Shown: positions 9,627-20,100 of the stretch, piece by piece
Layout of the letters: each line of letters begins with the position of its first letter
Numbering within the stretch: position 1 is the first letter of the stretch
NCBI RefSeq assembly: GCF_001429765.1
Contig: NZ_LMJB01000005.1
Coordinates: forward strand, 957,071-1,021,070
Source of the DNA: Flavobacterium sp. Root901
Lineage (GTDB): Bacteria > Bacteroidota > Bacteroidia > Flavobacteriales > Flavobacteriaceae
DNA: 64,000 bases
Direction of reading: 5' to 3'
The notes under the pieces: model-generated
Database searches by the model: none
What the model saw: the letters and a program-made list of their open reading frames with translations, nothing else
What the model was told of the DNA's origin: nothing
Translations under genes and position numbers: made by a program

Positions 9627-12600
9627 ATGCCCCAAAAATTACTTTTGTTAAGACGTTCAATATTAAATAAAATAGTATTTGCATTCCTTTTGATTTCTTT
9701 AAATGCCTCAGCACAGCTGACAGCAGTTTCAAGAATTTATACTGATTGGAATGGATATTGGACTTCAAATTCTACTACCGGAGTTGGTAACCGCCCGGAT
9801 AGAGAAAATAACTTATTAGCTTTTACGTGGAATGGGACAACCTATTCGACAGGAGTTGGTAACGCTGTGCTTACGTCGCACTCGGTAGCCTATAACACGC
9901 AAAAATTCAGAGCGTTAAAAATCCAGTCTCTAGGCTCGACAACAAGTTCTTATTTTCTGCAAGGATCAATGATCGACGAATCACCTACTGGTGCAACTTT
10001 AATTCCAGCTTTAGCGAGTTCTACTGCAACTGGTGCTGAATTAGCATCAAGATTAACAGATGGTATAAATGGATTATCAATTGGAACAGGTGTGGCGAAT
10101 ATAAAAGCCGGAACTGCCGAATTTAAAGTGGGTACAAATAACTTAAATCTTGCAGGTATTGGTGACGGAATTCCCGATTTAATTGTAACTCAGGTTGCAG
10201 ATCCCGGAGGAACGCCGGATACTTTTAAATTTATTGATGCATTAGGAAATACAGTTGGAACTGAATTGTCTATAAAATTTGATGCCGTAACGGCAATTGG
10301 TACGTATAGCCTTGATTTATTTAAAATGGATGGAACGCTGGGCTTTGCTGCGGCATCAACAAGAGATATAAGAATGCTTGCAATTGAAACCGGCCAATTC
10401 GGGATAACATCTGCCAATGCTTCTCAGGTTGACCGTTTTGTGGTAACTTTTTCAGGAAGTTCAGATTGCGCCTTTATTGCTTTCAATACAAATTCATTAA
10501 AAATCGCAGAATTAAGTCTTATTAAAACAGCTTCAATGCCATCTTGTGGAAAAGTTGGAGATGTAATTAATTATACTTTCAATATAAAGAATACAGGAGA
10601 AGTTCCAATTACAGATATTCGTGTAACCGATCCAATGCCCGGAATAACCATAACTGGAAATCCAATTGCCAGTTTAGCTGCCGGAGCAACTGCTACATTA
10701 ACAGGAACGTATACTATTACTGCTGCAGATGTAAATTTGGGAAGAGTAATTAACTCAGCTAAAGTTACGGGAACTGATCCATCTTTAAATGTCGTCGAAG
10801 ATATTTCAGGACAAACTTATGCAGACAATATTTCAACATCAATAGATTTATTGCCACCGCCGACTATTGGTGCAATAAACGATGTTTCGTGTGCAGGTTT
10901 AGGAAGTATCGTTTTAAATAATCTGCCATCAACAGGAACCTGGACAATTGAAAGAAGTCCGGGATCTGCAACATATACAGGCTCGGGAACCAGTACAACT
11001 ATTACCGGACTGGCTGCCAATACCTATACCTTTAGAGTAATAAATAGTACTGGCTGCAAATCACCATCTAGTCTTGGGGGAACTGTTACAGATCAGTCTT
11101 CGACAACATGGAACGGAACGGCTTGGTCAAACGGAACGCCGACTGCAACAAAAAGAGCTGTTTTTTCAGGAGCTTTTTCAATAACTGCAGATTTAAGTGC
11201 TTGTTCCTGCACAATCAACAGCGGAGTTAATCTAACAGTTCCGGCCGGCCGGACATTAACAGTTACAAATGCAGTAACAGTCAACTCCGGTGCTTCATTA
11301 ACGTTTGATAATAATGCAAGTTTAGTGCAAACTGCAAATGCAGTAAACAGCGGAAATATCACGTATAAAAGAAATACACAATTGGTTCGTCGTTACGATT
11401 TTACTTATTGGTCAAGTCCGGTATCAGGAGTTACACTTCATAATGTATCGCCAACAACTCTTGCCGATAAATATTACAGTTATAATCCTTTAACAGGTTG
11501 GGTTATCGATTATAACGGAAGCTCAGTTATGACTGCAGGAAAGGGATATATTATAAGAGCGCCTCAGGAATTTGATATTAATACTTCGGCTGTTTATTCA
11601 GCTTCTTTCACAGGTGTTCCTAATAATGGCAATATTTCTTTTACGCCGGTTGCGACAAAATGGAATTTACTCGGAAATCCATATCCGTCTGCAATTGATG
11701 CAGATATACTGATAACAAATACCGGAGTCGGGGCATTGTATTTCTGGACTCATAATTCACCTCCAAACGGAAGTGTAGTCGGCGATGCCAAATACAATTA
11801 TACCGTTTCAGATTATGCGGTTTATACTTTAACCGGAAGCACAGGAACTTCAAGCGGTGCCGCGGTAATGTTAGGAAAAATTGCTGCAGGTCAGGGATTT
11901 TTCTTTAAAGCCAGTTCCGCAGGCAATATTGTTTTTACAAACAGTATGAGAGTTGGAGGAAACAACAGCCAATTCTTTAAAACTGCTGCAACAAAAGAGG
12001 TAGAAAAAAATCGTTTATGGCTGAATTTTGCAAATGCGGAAGGAGCATTTAAACAAGCTTTGATTGGTTATATTGACGGTGCTACAAACAGCTGGGACCA
12101 AAATTATGATGCGGCAACACTTAGCGGAAATACCTATATTGACTTTTACAGTATTAACGAAGCTAAGAAATTAACCATTCAGGGACGTGCAATTCCTTTT
12201 GAAGATACAGACGTAATTCCGCTTGGATATAAAACAACAGTAGCAGGAGAATTTACGATTTCGATCGATCATACAGATGGTTTGTTAAACAATCAGGCTG
12301 TTTATCTGGAAGATAAAACAAACAATATCATACATGATTTAAAAGCAGGCGATTATAAGTTTAATACGGAAATTGGAACTTTTACAGATCGTTTTCAATT
12401 AAAATATACCAATAAAACATTAGGGACAGGAGATTTCGAAAATGTAAAAGACGGTCTTTTGGTTGCTGTAAAAGATAAGGTCATAAAAGTGATTTCTTCA
12501 AAAGAAAATATTAAAGAAGTCAATGTATATGATATTTCAGGAAAACTTTTATATAACAAAAAGAAAGTAGGAGCTGCAGAATTATCAATTTCAAATTTAC

Positions 12601-12680
12601 AAACTGCTAATCAGGTTTTACTGGTAAAAGTTACTCTTGAAAATAATTTTACAACAGCACGAAAAATTATAATTAATTAA
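9627..12680 (+). CDS. T9SS-secreted surface protein with DUF11-like domain
   Basis: 1017 aa. The N-terminus is a signal peptide (KIVFAFLLISLNASAQ). Residues 20-290 form an unassigned passenger (IYTDWNGYWTSNST...). Residues ~292-396 resemble a DUF11-type stalk repeat (GDVINYTFNIKNTGEVPITD, followed by GTYTITAADVNLG). An Ig-like unit follows at ~410-490. From ~493 to the end lies the shared module (TWNGTAWSNGTP, CSCTINSG, RRYDFTYWSSPVSG, LLGNPYPSAIDAD, RLWLNFANAEGAFKQ, final KIIIN). The last ~430 codons are nearly identical to those of the upstream gene even at DNA level, so the two arose by duplication with passenger replacement. Role: T9SS-exported surface protein; ligand not deducible. Confidence 0.83.
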   Translation: MPQKLLLLRRSILNKIVFAFLLISLNASAQLTAVSRIYTDWNGYWTSNSTTGVGNRPDRENNLLAFTWNGTTYSTGVGNAVLTSHSVAYNTQKFRALKIQSLGSTTSSYFLQGSMIDESPTGATLIPALASSTATGAELASRLTDGINGLSIGTGVANIKAGTAEFKVGTNNLNLAGIGDGIPDLIVTQVADPGGTPDTFKFIDALGNTVGTELSIKFDAVTAIGTYSLDLFKMDGTLGFAAASTRDIRMLAIETGQFGITSANASQVDRFVVTFSGSSDCAFIAFNTNSLKIAELSLIKTASMPSCGKVGDVINYTFNIKNTGEVPITDIRVTDPMPGITITGNPIASLAAGATATLTGTYTITAADVNLGRVINSAKVTGTDPSLNVVEDISGQTYADNISTSIDLLPPPTIGAINDVSCAGLGSIVLNNLPSTGTWTIERSPGSATYTGSGTSTTITGLAANTYTFRVINSTGCKSPSSLGGTVTDQSSTTWNGTAWSNGTPTATKRAVFSGAFSITADLSACSCTINSGVNLTVPAGRTLTVTNAVTVNSGASLTFDNNASLVQTANAVNSGNITYKRNTQLVRRYDFTYWSSPVSGVTLHNVSPTTLADKYYSYNPLTGWVIDYNGSSVMTAGKGYIIRAPQEFDINTSAVYSASFTGVPNNGNISFTPVATKWNLLGNPYPSAIDADILITNTGVGALYFWTHNSPPNGSVVGDAKYNYTVSDYAVYTLTGSTGTSSGAAVMLGKIAAGQGFFFKASSAGNIVFTNSMRVGGNNSQFFKTAATKEVEKNRLWLNFANAEGAFKQALIGYIDGATNSWDQNYDAATLSGNTYIDFYSINEAKKLTIQGRAIPFEDTDVIPLGYKTTVAGEFTISIDHTDGLLNNQAVYLEDKTNNIIHDLKAGDYKFNTEIGTFTDRFQLKYTNKTLGTGDFENVKDGLLVAVKDKVIKVISSKENIKEVNVYDISGKLLYNKKKVGAAELSISNLQTANQVLLVKVTLENNFTTARKIIIN

Positions 12681-12698
12681 AATAACTACTCCAATATA

Positions 12699-12731
12699 AT
12701 CCATTTGCCACCTTAGGCAAATGGATTTTTT
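12699..12731 (+). terminator. Rho-independent terminator
   Basis: Perfect 11-bp stem ATCCATTTGCC / GGCAAATGGAT, 6-base loop, followed by TTTTT, 18 bases after the stop at 12680. Confidence 0.9.
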
Positions 12732-12831
12732 ATTTTACAAAAAATCACTAAAAGTGGGTATTGCGGTTTTTAATCAAGCGCTTTAATTTCGGTTACTTCT
12801 TATAAAAAGTATTAATTGATTATTTTCAGCT

Positions 12832-15800
12832 TTGATAAAAAATATATTCTGTGTCATAATTCTTTTTGTTTTTACCTCAAAACCAATTTTGTTTGCCCAG
12901 CAAGGAAAAATTGATAATACCTTCAATACTCTGGACGATGGCTCAAAAGGTGATGGTTTTGATAATGCGGTTCGGACTTTATTTTTACAATCAGATGAAA
13001 ATTTGATTGTTGGTGGAGATTATTTGAGTCTTAACGGAATTTCTTCTCCTTACTTAACTCGTTTAAAACCAGACGGAACAATAGATGAAGACTTTAATAC
13101 CGGAACAGGTTTTAATGGTAAAATATATTCTTCTGCGATCCAGCCCGATGGCAGAATAATTATCGGAGGAAGTTTTACAAATTATAACGGGACAAATGCA
13201 GGAAGACTTATTCGGTTAAACCATGATGGCACATACGATTCATCTTTCAATACCTCAATCGCGGCGCCAACAGGTATTATTTATGATATTGCTGTCCAGT
13301 CTGACGGGAAAATTATAATTGTCGGCAGTTTTACAAAATATAATAACACAACAATAAACAGAATTGCCCGCATTCTTCCAAACGGTTCTTTAGATACTTC
13401 TTTTTCAACAGGTATTGGATCCTCAGTAAATATTACCACTATTAAAGTTTTACCTGATGGAAAAATTTTAGCAGCCGGAAATTTTACATCATTTAATGGC
13501 GTCCTCACCAATCGAATAGTCAAATTAAATACTGACGGAACAATAAATACAACTTTTAATATCGGAACAGGCTTTAATGATGATGTAAATGCAATCTGCC
13601 AGCAGTCTGATGGTAAAATAATAATAGGCGGAAATTTTACTCAGTTTAATGGAATTGCGGCAAACAGGATTATCAGGCTAAATGAGGATGGTTCCCGCGA
13701 TTATAGTTTTTTAGGTTTGGGTTTTAGTAATGGCAGTGTTCAGGTTATCAAAACAGATAATTCCGGGAATATTATGGCTGGCGGATCTTTTAATGGCACT
13801 TATAATGACACTTATAATAGCACTGATGTTAACAGAGTCGTTTTGTTAAATTCGGATGGAACTGTAAATTCGGATTTTGATATGGGCACTGGACCGGCAA
13901 CAGCATCAGTTTTAGCTCTTGCAAATGATTCAGAAGGATCTTGGTTTATTGGAGGATCATTTTCTGTTTTTGATGGTCAAAATCAGGGAAGACTGGCCAA
14001 AGTTAACGTTGAAGGAGAAGCGGATACCGGATATCTCGCATCCGGAATTGGTTTTGATAATTCAGTATTAAAAATAATTCCGTTAGAGAATAAGAAAGCA
14101 ATGGTGTTTGGAAGCTTTACAAAATTTAATAATAATCCTGCTTTTAGAATTGCCAGACTTTTAGAAGATGGTTCTTTTGATGCTGATTTTAATTCAAAAC
14201 AAACAGGGGCGAATAATTTGATTAAAACTGCACTTCTGCAATCAGATGGAAAAATGATTTTAGGAGGTAATTTTACTGCTTACAATGGGCAGCCTTACAA
14301 CCGTATTGTTCGAATATTTCCAGACGGATCAATAGACAACAGTTTTAATATTGGTTCAGGATTTAATAGCCAGATTTATGCAATGGCATTACAATCAGAT
14401 AATAAAAGCATTATTGCAGGAAATTTTACACGTTATAATAATGAATCGTCTATAATAAGAATTATACGATTGATGCCGGATGGTTCAAGAGACCTCACTT
14501 TTAATCCTGGTCTTGGTGCAGATGCGATTATTGATGACATTGTAATTCAGACCGATGGCAAAATTTTGGCTGGAGGTAGATTTTCAACGTTTAACGGGCA
14601 GACTTTTTCACGCTTGGTTCGTTTAAACACAGACGGAAGTATTGATACAAGTTTTAATATTGGTGATGGCTTTGACAAAAATGTTTACTCGCTGGCATTA
14701 CAGTCAGATGGTAAAATAATTGTTGGCGGTTCTTTTTTAAACTATAATAAAGTCCCCCAAAAAAGAATCCTTCGTTTAAACACAAACGGAAGTCTGGATA
14801 CAGGTTTTGATTCCGGAATTGGATTTAACAAAGGAGATGTTCGTGCTATTATAGTACAGCCGGACGACCGAATTATAGTGGGTGGAACTTTCTCGGGAAC
14901 GTATAAAAATAAAGCTTCTTTAAGATTGGTCAGATTACTAAATACAGGAGATTTTGATTCGTCTTTTGGTGCGCGTCTCAATAATAAACTCTTTGCATTA
15001 GCCATAACCGCAGATTATAAACTTTTAATTGGTGGAAATTTTAACTCTGTTTCAGGTATTACCAAACACAGAATTTCCCGTCTGAAATTGTGTCTGGGAT
15101 CGACTGTCTGGAACGGGTCTTCGTGGTCAAATGGATATCCGTCCGGAGGAAAAGAAGTATTTTTTAAAGAAGATTTTCCGGATTTGATTTCATCGAATGT
15201 CTGCAGCTGCACTATTGATGCCGGGAAAAAAGTAACCCTTTTGAGTGGTAATACATTAGGAATTGAGTTTTCCTACTCAGGTTTGGGAACTTTAATTCTG
15301 GACGATTCAGCAGGTTTGTATCAGTATGATGACGATATTGTTAACACAGGAATTGTTGAGATAAAGAGAAAAACAAAACCAGTTTTAAAATTTGATTATA
15401 CCTATTGGTCTTCTCCGGTAGAAAAACAAACGCTGATTGGTCTTTCGCCAAATACGCTCTCAGATAAATATATGTCCTATAATCCAAGTTTGAATACATG
15501 GAAAATTGAAAATCCTGATAATAATATGATTTTAGGAAAAGGGTATTCTGTTAGAAGTCCTCAGGAATTTTCTGCGGTGGAGAGAACTTTGTATGAAGGA
15601 GTTTTTAAAGGAATTCCAAATAACGGAAAAATTGAAGTTAAGTTAGAAGAAGCCAACCGGTTTCATTTAATTGGAAATCCTTATCCATCAGCAATTGATG
15701 CGGATATCTTTTTGAGCACAAATGAATTTAAAACTAAAGGCGCATTATATTTCTGGACACATAATACACCAATAGCAAATGGTGAATACACATCTAATGA

Positions 15801-16698
15801 TTATGCGGTTTATAATTTAGTTGGCGGAGTAGGGACTAAAGCCATTTCTAACGGAATAAACGAAACAATTCCTAACGGCAAAATCGCGTCTGGACAGGGA
15901 TTTTTCGTTAAAAGCAATCAGGTTGCATTATTAGAGTTTAATGACAGTATGAGAATACCCGAAAAGAATAACGGCTTTTTTAAACCCTCAAAAAAAGAAG
16001 AAAAACAAACCAAATCTGATGTTGAAAAGCATCGTATATGGTTGAATTTTAAAAGTGAAAAAGGGGCATTTAAACAAATTTTAATTGGATATCTTAAAGG
16101 AGCAACCAATTCTTTTGATTTAAATTATGATGCCGAGAGTTTAAACGGAAATCAGTATGTTGATTTTTACAGTATCAGTGATAGTAAAAAATTAGTTATT
16201 CAGGGAAGAGCTTTACCCTTTCAAAATTCTGATGAAATCAATTTAGGATATAAAACGGCAGTTACGGATATTTTTAAAATTGAAATAGATCATGCTGACG
16301 GAGATTTAGCAGAACAGAATATTTTCCTGGAAGACAAATTAGCAAATACTATTTCTGATCTTACTTTAAAAGATTATACTTTTCAAACTGAAATAGGATC
16401 CTTTTCAGACCGATTTGTACTTCATTTTACGGATAAAAATTTAAATGTTGATAATTTTGAGAATGCGAAAAATGATGTTCTGGTTTCATTAAAAAATAAA
16501 GTAATTCAGGTAAAATCGACAAAGCAAAAACTCCAAAATGTTTTGTTATACGACATTAATGGACAACTACTTTACGAAGAAAGAAAACTAAACGAATTTG
16601 AAATACAAATCTCAAATTTAAAAGCATCCCAGCAGATTTTGTTAGTGAAAATTACTTTAGAAGATGGCTCAGTTGCAACAAGGAAAATTACTTTTTAA
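12832..16698 (+). CDS. T9SS-secreted delta-60 (DUF5122) beta-propeller protein
   Basis: 1288 aa. The start is TTG at 12832: an in-frame stop lies at 12817, no ATG lies between, and the signal peptide (MIKNIFCVIILFVFTSKPILFAQ) needs this start. Residues ~25-745 hold 13 tandem delta-60 units of ~50 aa (pattern LQSDGKIIVGGSF...LNTDGSIDTSF), a repeat known to form beta-propellers. Residues ~757-1288 are the shared C-terminal module (TVWNGSSWSNGYP, CSCTIDAGKK, FDYTYWSSPVEK, LIGNPYPSAIDAD, HRIWLNFKSEKGAFKQ, ending TRKITF). This copy of the module is more diverged than those of the two upstream genes. Predicted surface or released protein exported by T9SS; ligand unknown. Confidence 0.85.
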   Translation: MIKNIFCVIILFVFTSKPILFAQQGKIDNTFNTLDDGSKGDGFDNAVRTLFLQSDENLIVGGDYLSLNGISSPYLTRLKPDGTIDEDFNTGTGFNGKIYSSAIQPDGRIIIGGSFTNYNGTNAGRLIRLNHDGTYDSSFNTSIAAPTGIIYDIAVQSDGKIIIVGSFTKYNNTTINRIARILPNGSLDTSFSTGIGSSVNITTIKVLPDGKILAAGNFTSFNGVLTNRIVKLNTDGTINTTFNIGTGFNDDVNAICQQSDGKIIIGGNFTQFNGIAANRIIRLNEDGSRDYSFLGLGFSNGSVQVIKTDNSGNIMAGGSFNGTYNDTYNSTDVNRVVLLNSDGTVNSDFDMGTGPATASVLALANDSEGSWFIGGSFSVFDGQNQGRLAKVNVEGEADTGYLASGIGFDNSVLKIIPLENKKAMVFGSFTKFNNNPAFRIARLLEDGSFDADFNSKQTGANNLIKTALLQSDGKMILGGNFTAYNGQPYNRIVRIFPDGSIDNSFNIGSGFNSQIYAMALQSDNKSIIAGNFTRYNNESSIIRIIRLMPDGSRDLTFNPGLGADAIIDDIVIQTDGKILAGGRFSTFNGQTFSRLVRLNTDGSIDTSFNIGDGFDKNVYSLALQSDGKIIVGGSFLNYNKVPQKRILRLNTNGSLDTGFDSGIGFNKGDVRAIIVQPDDRIIVGGTFSGTYKNKASLRLVRLLNTGDFDSSFGARLNNKLFALAITADYKLLIGGNFNSVSGITKHRISRLKLCLGSTVWNGSSWSNGYPSGGKEVFFKEDFPDLISSNVCSCTIDAGKKVTLLSGNTLGIEFSYSGLGTLILDDSAGLYQYDDDIVNTGIVEIKRKTKPVLKFDYTYWSSPVEKQTLIGLSPNTLSDKYMSYNPSLNTWKIENPDNNMILGKGYSVRSPQEFSAVERTLYEGVFKGIPNNGKIEVKLEEANRFHLIGNPYPSAIDADIFLSTNEFKTKGALYFWTHNTPIANGEYTSNDYAVYNLVGGVGTKAISNGINETIPNGKIASGQGFFVKSNQVALLEFNDSMRIPEKNNGFFKPSKKEEKQTKSDVEKHRIWLNFKSEKGAFKQILIGYLKGATNSFDLNYDAESLNGNQYVDFYSISDSKKLVIQGRALPFQNSDEINLGYKTAVTDIFKIEIDHADGDLAEQNIFLEDKLANTISDLTLKDYTFQTEIGSFSDRFVLHFTDKNLNVDNFENAKNDVLVSLKNKVIQVKSTKQKLQNVLLYDINGQLLYEERKLNEFEIQISNLKASQQILLVKITLEDGSVATRKITF

Positions 16699-17183
16699 AC
16701 TATACTTTAATTTTTCAATCTACTTTCTAATCTACGGCCGTATTAAATGTTAAGGACTTTTTATTATTTTCTATAATTTAATCGTAAATAATAAAATATC
16801 AGGTACTTATAAAATAGTCATAATTTTGATTTTTTTTCAAATTATCAGTTTAAAAGTGTTAAAATGCAAATATTTAACGTAAAACATTTGATTCTTCTGT
16901 AAAAAAAATCGTACCTTGTTATTATAGTCGTTCGACACAATTAAGTAAAAGCCGTTATATGCATTTTGTAAATCCCCTCAAACAAAATGCGCTATTTTTT
17001 TATCTGCCAGACAATATGGAATGCTTGTTTAAATACCACTAAAAAGCAACATTTACTACTGTTTTTGCTTTTGACTTCTAAATCATTTTCAGAGGTCAAT
17101 GTTATTTTTTAGGTATTTAGAAATAAAATGAAGTCAGATCCTATTTGACTAAAGCCTTTTTCTTTTAATTAAAAAATAGTGCG
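16699..17183. other. Long AT-rich intergenic region upstream of the fourth giant gene
   Basis: About 485 bases without a gene. No strong terminator follows the stop at 16698. TTG at 16888-16890 and TACCTTG at 16912-16918 are 21 bases apart and form a weak promoter candidate; the implied leader of ~260 nt would be long. Near 17042-17072, AAAAGCAA and TTGCTTTT can pair as a weak hairpin. I see nothing else. Confidence 0.4.
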
Positions 17184-20100
17184 ATGAAAAAAAAATTACC
17201 AATCTTTCTAATCTTACCTCCATTTTTTATTCGTTGTTTTTCTTTATCCAATGAATTCTCAAAGAATTTTCCATCAAAAAAAATTCGCCTTTCACTCTTA
17301 TTTTCATGCATTTGTTTTTCACTTTGGGCGCAGCAGACTCACACACTTACAAGTAATGGTACAATAGTAGTTCCTGCGGGAGTAACTATAATGGATGTAC
17401 AGGCTTGGGGAGGAGGAGGTGCCGGCGGTGGTGCCGGCGGATCTGGTTTGGTTGAAGGAAGAAGCGGCGGAGGCGGAGGCGGAGGTGCCTATGCCAGAAG
17501 CAATATTAATGTAACGGCTAGTAATACCCTAAATGTTGTAGTAGCAGCCCAGACTGCAGGAACAGTAAATAATGGTACTGCAGGTGGGGCTTCGACTATT
17601 ACAGGATATGAAAGTGTAATATATGCCGCAGGCGGGGGCGGAGGTCTTGCAAATAATGCAGGAGGATCACCTGCTGGCGGTGCTGGCGGATCTACAGCAA
17701 GTTCATTTGGTACGACAAAAACGGCAGGTGAAGCCGGAGGTTCTGGCGGAAATGTTTTAGCAGCACTTTTGTTAAGCTCTGGAAAAGGAGGAAATGGGGC
17801 AAACCCATCCGGTGGAGCTGGTGGTGCTTCTGTGCCAAGTGTAGTTCTTGGTACTGCAGTAGGAAATAATGGCAGCCCGCCAGGAGGTGGAGGGAGTGGT
17901 GCAATGAGTTCTGCTCTTGCTGCTGCTCAGCCCGGCGGATCAGGTGCAAATGGTCAGGTTATAGTAATTTATACCTGCCCTGTTTATAGTATTACCGGAA
18001 TTTCAGCAGTAAATGTTTGTAATAGTATTGGTACAACATCAACCGTAACATTGACAGGATCTGCAGCATCTTTACCAACAGGGACTTATACAGTAACTTA
18101 CAATCGAAGCAGCCCAAGTGCAACTGGGCTTACAGCAACAATGACTGTAACTACAGCCGGAACGGGAACTTTTACAGCGGTGGGATTAAACACTATCGGA
18201 ACAAGCAACATAACAGTAACAAATTTAACGTCCGGAGTTTGTTCTTCGGCTATCTCTGCTTCCAATGTTACAACAGTTACAATTTTTGCAGCCTCAGTTG
18301 GGGGAACAGTTTCTGGAGGAACAACAATTTGTGCGGGAGCAACAAGTGCTGCCTTATCGTTAACAGGACAAACAGGAACAATTCAAAAATGGCAATATTC
18401 AGTATCTCCATTTTCAACCTGGACAGATATTACAAATACAACAAATACATATACTTCAGGACCGCTTACACAAACAACTCAGTTTAGGGCTGTTGTACAA
18501 AATGGAGTTTGTACAACAGCAAATTCTGCAGCGACTACTGTGACAGTTAATCCACTACCTCAGGGAAGTTTAACAGCGAATGGACCATTTTGTGTCACAG
18601 GTGCCGGTCAGCTTACTTTTACGGCAACGGCAGGAACGGGTCCTTATACCGTAGTGTATAAAGAAAACGGCGGAGCAGACCGAACTGCGACTGGAGTGGT
18701 CAGCGGAACACCTTTTGCGACTTTTACAACTCCGGTTACTACAACGACAACGTATACTTTAGTATCCGTTACAGGTGCCAATACCTGTGTGAGGAGTTCT
18801 GGTTTTACAGCAAATTCAGCTACAATCACAGTAAACCCATTGCCACAGGGAAGTTTAACAGCGAATGGACCGTTTTGTGTCACAGGTGCCGGTCAGCTTA
18901 CTTTTACGGCAACGGCAGGAACAGGCCCTTATACTGTAGTGTATAAAGAAAATGGCGGAGCAGACCAAACGGCTACGGGAGTGGTCAGCGGAACACCTTT
19001 TGCCACTTTTACAACCCCGGTTACCACAACGACAACGTATACTTTAGTATCCGTAACGGGATCCAATACTTGTGTGAGAAGTTCTGGTTTCACAGGAAAT
19101 TCAGCTGCAATTACAGTAAACCCATTGCCTCAGGGAAGTTTAACAGCGAATGGACCATTTTGTGTCACAGGTGCCGGTCAGCTTACTTTTACGGCAACGG
19201 CAGGAACGGGTCCTTATACTGTTGTATATAAAGAAAATGGCGGAGCAGACCGAACTGCGACTGGAGTTGTCAGCGGAACTCCATTTGCCACTTTTACAAC
19301 TCCGGTTACCACAACGACAACGTATACTTTAGTATCCGTAACAGGAGCCAATACTTGTGTAAGAAGTTCTGGTTTCACAGGAGGCTCGGCATCTATTACC
19401 ATTAATCCAACTCCAGCACCAACATTTACAGTACAGCCCGCAGCATCTGTTTGCGTTAATACCGATGTTACTTATACAACTCAGGCTGGACAATCAAATT
19501 ATGTGTGGAATGTTCCGGGAGTTCTTAATACAGATTATATTATTACATCAGGTGGATTATCAAGTGCTAGTAATTCAGTAACGCTGCAGTGGCTGACAAT
19601 TGGAAGTAAAACAGTAACTGTTGGTTATTCTTCAATTGGATGTCCCTCAAGTGTAAACGCTGCCAATACAACCACAGTCACAAAAACAGAACGTGGGGCA
19701 GTTCATGGAGGAACACATATTTGTGCCGGAGATCCAAGTCCATTATTAACATTGACAGATTATACCGGAACAATTGTAAGATGGGAATTTGCTGAGGCGA
19801 TACCTTACGTTTGGCAGCCTTTTGCGAATACTTCAAACACATATCAGCCGGGAATTTTAACAACAAGTACAAGTTATAGGGCTGTAGTTAAAAACGGGAC
19901 TTGTCCGGAAGAATTTGCTATAGAAACCAGAATTGATGTTGAACCAAAACCATCGACACCAATATTTGCAGTTATTACGCAGCCCACGTGCGTTACTCCA
20001 ACAGGCAGTGTACAACTCAGCGGATTATTGGCATCACCAAATTGGACAATTACTCAAAACGGAACTGTTTCTCAAACCTATAATTCCTCAGGAACAACTT

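Noticed and set aside
18644..19402. Repeated minus-strand frames opposite the 285-bp repeats
   Set aside because: They repeat only because the sense-strand coding repeat does; valine-rich shadow translation without start context.
18552..19406. Possible CRISPR-like or IS-related array
   Set aside because: Units are 285 bp, contiguous, in frame and code for Ig-like protein repeats; no spacers.
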